A stretch of 18,860 bases of DNA. It comes from UBA4661 sp002405405. GTDB taxonomy: Bacteria; Bacteroidota; Ignavibacteria; Kapaibacteriales; UBA4661. This document shows positions 16,226 to 18,860 of this stretch, piece by piece; within the stretch, counting starts at the first letter, position 1, and every line of letters starts with the position of its first letter. The notes beneath the pieces are model-generated. The model made no database searches. It worked only from the letters and a program-made list of their open reading frames with translations, and had not been told where the DNA came from. The position numbers and the translations under genes are program-made. The stretch lies in NCBI GenBank assembly GCA_036847245.1, contig DAIUAL010000041.1:1-18860 (forward strand), read 5' to 3'.

Positions 16226-17470
16226 TTAGTCGTAGCGCAATGCATCAACCGGATCAAGTTTTGATGCACGCGAAGCGGGCACCATGCCGGCAACGACACC
16301 AACTACTACCGAAACACAGGTTGCAATAAACAGCAGATTCAGTGGGATATACGGTGAGAGGAATGTAATCTCCATACCATATACTACTGCCGGCATAAGC
16401 AAAGAGCAAAGAACAAAGGAAATCAATGCACCGATAAAACACAGTGTTGATGCTTCTACCAAAAATTGAAAAAGAATCGAACTGCGTTTTGCACCTAATG
16501 CTTTACGAATACCGATTTAATTAGAACGCAAAGTAAACGACACGAAAATGATATACATTATAACAATCACACAAACGATAATGGAACGCTAGTTAATGCA
16601 GAAACCGAACCAACATACACCCGCGCGAATCGGAGCGATTTGGTCTTTGAATGCCGCAGATTCATTGATGGCGAAATCATCATTAGCACCCGGAGCAAGA
16701 TTACGGACTTGGCGCATGTAACCAATGGTTTCCGCACGAACATCTTCAATGCGATCTTCACCGCCGGCTTTGACGGCAATCGAAAGACTGCCACGAGTAC
16801 CAAACATCGAGAGCCATGAATTCAGTGGAATCATGACTTGATTGGCGATAAAGGGTTGGCAGAACATCGATGCCTGTTATTCCACAACACCGATGAAGCG
16901 AAATGTTGTAGAATTGACTTTAATCAGTGAACCAATTGCTCCGCCATCCGGGAAAAATCCTTTTGCTACTTCATAGCCGACCACGCAGACAGGCGAGCTG
17001 TACTGGTCTTCGACCGGTGTAAAGAAGCGACCATCGGACAATGCGCCTAAAGCGATATTCGCATATGCACTGGCAACACCTGAAATTGCAACACCGTTAG
17101 AAACATCATTGCCGCGTTTGACAGTACCATTCCAACGGCGAGCAATCACCGATGTGGCTTCCGCGCTGGAGAAGCGTTCGAGTTTCTCCATCAAGAGTTG
17201 TGATTGACGAATCGTAATGTTCGGGCGATTGCGTGTTTCTTGCCACGATACCCTGCCTGTCCAGTCCCATTTGTCAACATAAAGAACATCAATGCCGAGC
17301 GAGGATAACGATTGATCGAAAGCACGATCCAAGCCATTGAGAAGCCAGCCCATGAGAATAACGAAAGTAATACCAATGACCACACCCAATGATGTCAAGC
17401 CCGAGCGTAGTTTGTTACTGCGAATCGAAGAAAACGCAATCCGAAGTCCTTCAAGAATTTGTGTCAGCAT
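16226..17470 (-). pseudogene. MacB/FtsX-type ABC permease with three in-frame stops
   Basis: One frame of 415 codons runs from ATG 17470 to the stop at 16226-16228, the same length and layout as the intact paralogue at 14870-16126: RSNKLRSGLTSLGVVIG start, periplasmic domain, FtsX domain, and ASKLDPVDALRYD end. It is broken by TAA (16877-16879), TAG (16589-16591) and TAA (16517-16519), with no net frameshift. The first stop replaces a Lys found in the paralogue, and the third replaces the Glu of the REIGVRKA motif. Neighbouring conserved residues are also changed: Gly to Cys, Gly to Val, and Asn to Tyr in the IMNI motif. The rest of the protein is well conserved, so decay would be recent or the changes are base-call errors. 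A frame extension to TTG 17491 was not used. Confidence 0.85.
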
Positions 17471-17535
17471 AGCCGTATAGAGAAAAGCCAAAAAGAAAAT
17501 GAGAAGAATTCAATGCTACGACAACACGATGCATG

Positions 17536-18324
17536 CTATTCTTGTTCCAAAACAACTGTAGAATCATTGATAGCAATATCAAATGTTTTCTTGTCAAAAG
17601 CGGAAACTGGGTTTGGATTGATCAAATCAGATTCAATCATACCATCACGCACTTTGATAATCCGATGCGCATGACGTGCAATATCGGGTTCGTGTGTTAC
17701 TAAAATGATGGTATTACCCTTCATCCACAATTCTTCAAAGAGCTTCATGATTTCATCACCTGTTTTGGTATCAAGATTACCGGTTGGCTCATCGGCAAGA
17801 ATAATCGATGGCTCGGTAACGAGGGCGCGAGCAATAGCAACACGCTGACGCTGACCACCGGAAAGCTCATTGGGTTTGTGATCCATACGATCGCCCAAAC
17901 CAACATTGACAAGAGCTCGTTCAGCTTGTTCCAAACGTTTGTCTTTGCTCATGCCTGAATAGACAAGGGGCAATTCGACATTTTTCAGAGTAGAATACCG
18001 AGGCAAAAGATTGAATGTTTGGAACACGAAACCAATTTCCCGATTGCGAATTTCCGCTAACTCATCATCATCCATGTCGCTGACATTGTCTTGCTTGAAA
18101 AAATAATCACCTTTGCTCGGTGTATCCAAACAGCCAAGGATATTCATGAGAGTGGATTTGCCCGATCCCGAAGGACCCATAATCGCCACATAATCATTTT
18201 TGTAAATCTGAATAGATATATCCTTGACAGCTCGAACCTCTTCTTCGCCCATGACATAGGTTTTCGCAATGTTGCGAATATCAATAATGAGCGGTTTATC
18301 GTTGGTTGTTGCTTGCGTACTCAT
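17536..18324 (-). CDS. MacB/LolD-type ABC transporter ATPase
   Basis: 262-residue cytoplasmic ATPase that powers the adjacent permeases. Motifs are Walker A GPSGSGKST (50-58), the Q-loop VFQTFNLLP (Q102), signature LSGGQRQR (154-161), Walker B IILADEPTGNLD (174-185) and the switch His211 in VTHEP. The FNLLPRYSTLKNVELPL segment and the DEPTGNLD box are typical of the MacB/LolD/FtsE subfamily. A tail of about 30 residues after DGMIESD is longer than usual. The start at 18324 is chosen because AGGA lies ten bases upstream; the frame continues to 18432, but that part overlaps the preceding gene. It lies 31 bases after the adaptor gene and 65 bases before the first permease. Confidence 0.95.
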   Translation of the reverse strand: MSTQATTNDKPLIIDIRNIAKTYVMGEEEVRAVKDISIQIYKNDYVAIMGPSGSGKSTLMNILGCLDTPSKGDYFFKQDNVSDMDDDELAEIRNREIGFVFQTFNLLPRYSTLKNVELPLVYSGMSKDKRLEQAERALVNVGLGDRMDHKPNELSGGQRQRVAIARALVTEPSIILADEPTGNLDTKTGDEIMKLFEELWMKGNTIILVTHEPDIARHAHRIIKVRDGMIESDLINPNPVSAFDKKTFDIAINDSTVVLEQE

Positions 18325-18355
18325 AGAAGAAGTATCCTGATCGAGGAAAGAATGA

Positions 18356-18860
18356 TTAGTTATTATTGTTGCCCGAAGGTTTTTTGGCAAAGGTTGTATC
18401 GATACGGATTTTAGCACCATCCTCGAGTTCACGGCTAATCACACGGAATGGACCTGAAATAACTGTTGCATTCTCATCCAAGCCTGATTTAATTTCAATG
18501 TAGCCATTATCGCTGATGCCTGTTTCAACTTCTTGCATTTTCACAGTGTTGCCATTTTGAACAAAGACAACGGAAGGCATTTTTTTGGTTTCAGCTTTTT
18601 TCTGTTTGGTGTTCTGCACATTGCTTTGCTCGCCCGGACCACCGCCTTGACCATTTGCCTGATTGTTGTCGTTTTTCTCCGGTGATTTACGCAGTGTAAC
18701 GGCTTGAAGCGGTACTGCAATAACATTGGAGTGTGTTTCTGTCTCAATATCAGCATCGCAACTCATACCGGGGCGGAAGGATTCATTGTTATCGATTAAA
18801 CGAATATTGATCGAGAAATTTACGACCGCATCTTGCTGTCCGGCTGCTTTTGCTTTCGCA
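18356..18860 (-). CDS. MacA-like membrane fusion (periplasmic adaptor) protein, C-terminal part
   Basis: The C-terminal ~167 residues of an RND/HlyD-type periplasmic adaptor, open to the window edge. The visible part shows the beta-barrel region ending with the hallmark ESFRPGMSCDADIETE, then IAVPLQAVTLR (the usual VP..A). It ends in a membrane-proximal domain with VVFVQNGNTVKMQEVETGISDNGYIEIKSGL and the conserved ...GLDENATVISGPFRVISREL. Between them is a low-complexity insert of about 35 residues rich in Asn, Gln, Gly and Lys. The protein would bridge the inner-membrane permeases to an outer-membrane channel. It is the promoter-proximal gene of the four-gene exporter operon; the N-terminus with its membrane anchor lies outside. 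Confidence 0.9.
   Translation of the reverse strand, partial: AKAKAAGQQDAVVNFSINIRLIDNNESFRPGMSCDADIETETHSNVIAVPLQAVTLRKSPEKNDNNQANGQGGGPGEQSNVQNTKQKKAETKKMPSVVFVQNGNTVKMQEVETGISDNGYIEIKSGLDENATVISGPFRVISRELEDGAKIRIDTTFAKKPSGNNNN

Noticed and set aside
16517..16879. Diversity-generating retroelement or programmed recoding as the cause of the permease changes
   Set aside because: Retroelement diversification alters template adenines to any base in a C-terminal variable repeat and needs a reverse transcriptase and template repeat, none of which is seen. Three stops in one gene with a normal intact paralogue also argue against recoding.

Overview
The window looks like chromosomal DNA of a Gram-negative bacterium. 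It encodes BamE-like and other lipoproteins, an outer-membrane barrel protein and a MacA/MacB-type envelope exporter. The mix of a 7TMR-DISM sensor kinase, a bacilliredoxin-family gene, a Thermus/Rickettsia-type isocitrate dehydrogenase and complex I genes would suit the Bacteroidota/Chlorobiota (FCB) side of the tree. That placement is a guess from gene content; no rRNA or other strong marker is present.

Layout. (1) 1-749, minus: the N-terminal part of lepA (elongation factor 4), cut by the window edge. (2) 750-1271: a gene-free 522 bp region with several inverted repeats, leading to a plus-strand PAS-containing membrane histidine kinase (1272-3233). (3) 3419-7798, plus: nuoG, nuoH, an SDR oxidoreductase and nuoI. 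This is a fragment of a complex I operon with a foreign-function gene inserted, closed by a bidirectional terminator. (4) 7908-10201, minus: two small lipoproteins, a phased repeat array containing three DnaA-box-like sequences, an outer-membrane barrel protein and a possible 60-residue membrane protein. (5) 10284-10610, plus: a bacilliredoxin (YtxJ family) gene whose full-length frame contains one in-frame TAG. (6) 10697-12154, minus: isocitrate dehydrogenase, divergent from (7) 12416-14773, plus: a 7TMR-DISM histidine kinase. (8) 14870-18860, minus: an exporter operon in the order membrane fusion protein (partial), ATPase, permease (disrupted by three in-frame stops), permease (intact).

How it fits together. 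Complex I subunits G, H and I and isocitrate dehydrogenase point to an aerobic or at least respiring metabolism. The two sensor kinases have no response regulator beside them and probably act on distant partners. The exporter operon would form an adaptor-ATPase-permease complex. Its two permeases are related to each other, and only the promoter-distal one is intact.

No CRISPR array, transposase, integrase, phage gene, tRNA or rRNA was seen. The most interesting signals are the helically phased repeat array at 8993-9072, the nonsense-disrupted permease whose inferred changes all run in the same direction, the TAG-interrupted bacilliredoxin gene and the nuoH-SDR-nuoI arrangement. I did not find convincing evidence for an entirely new multi-gene system.
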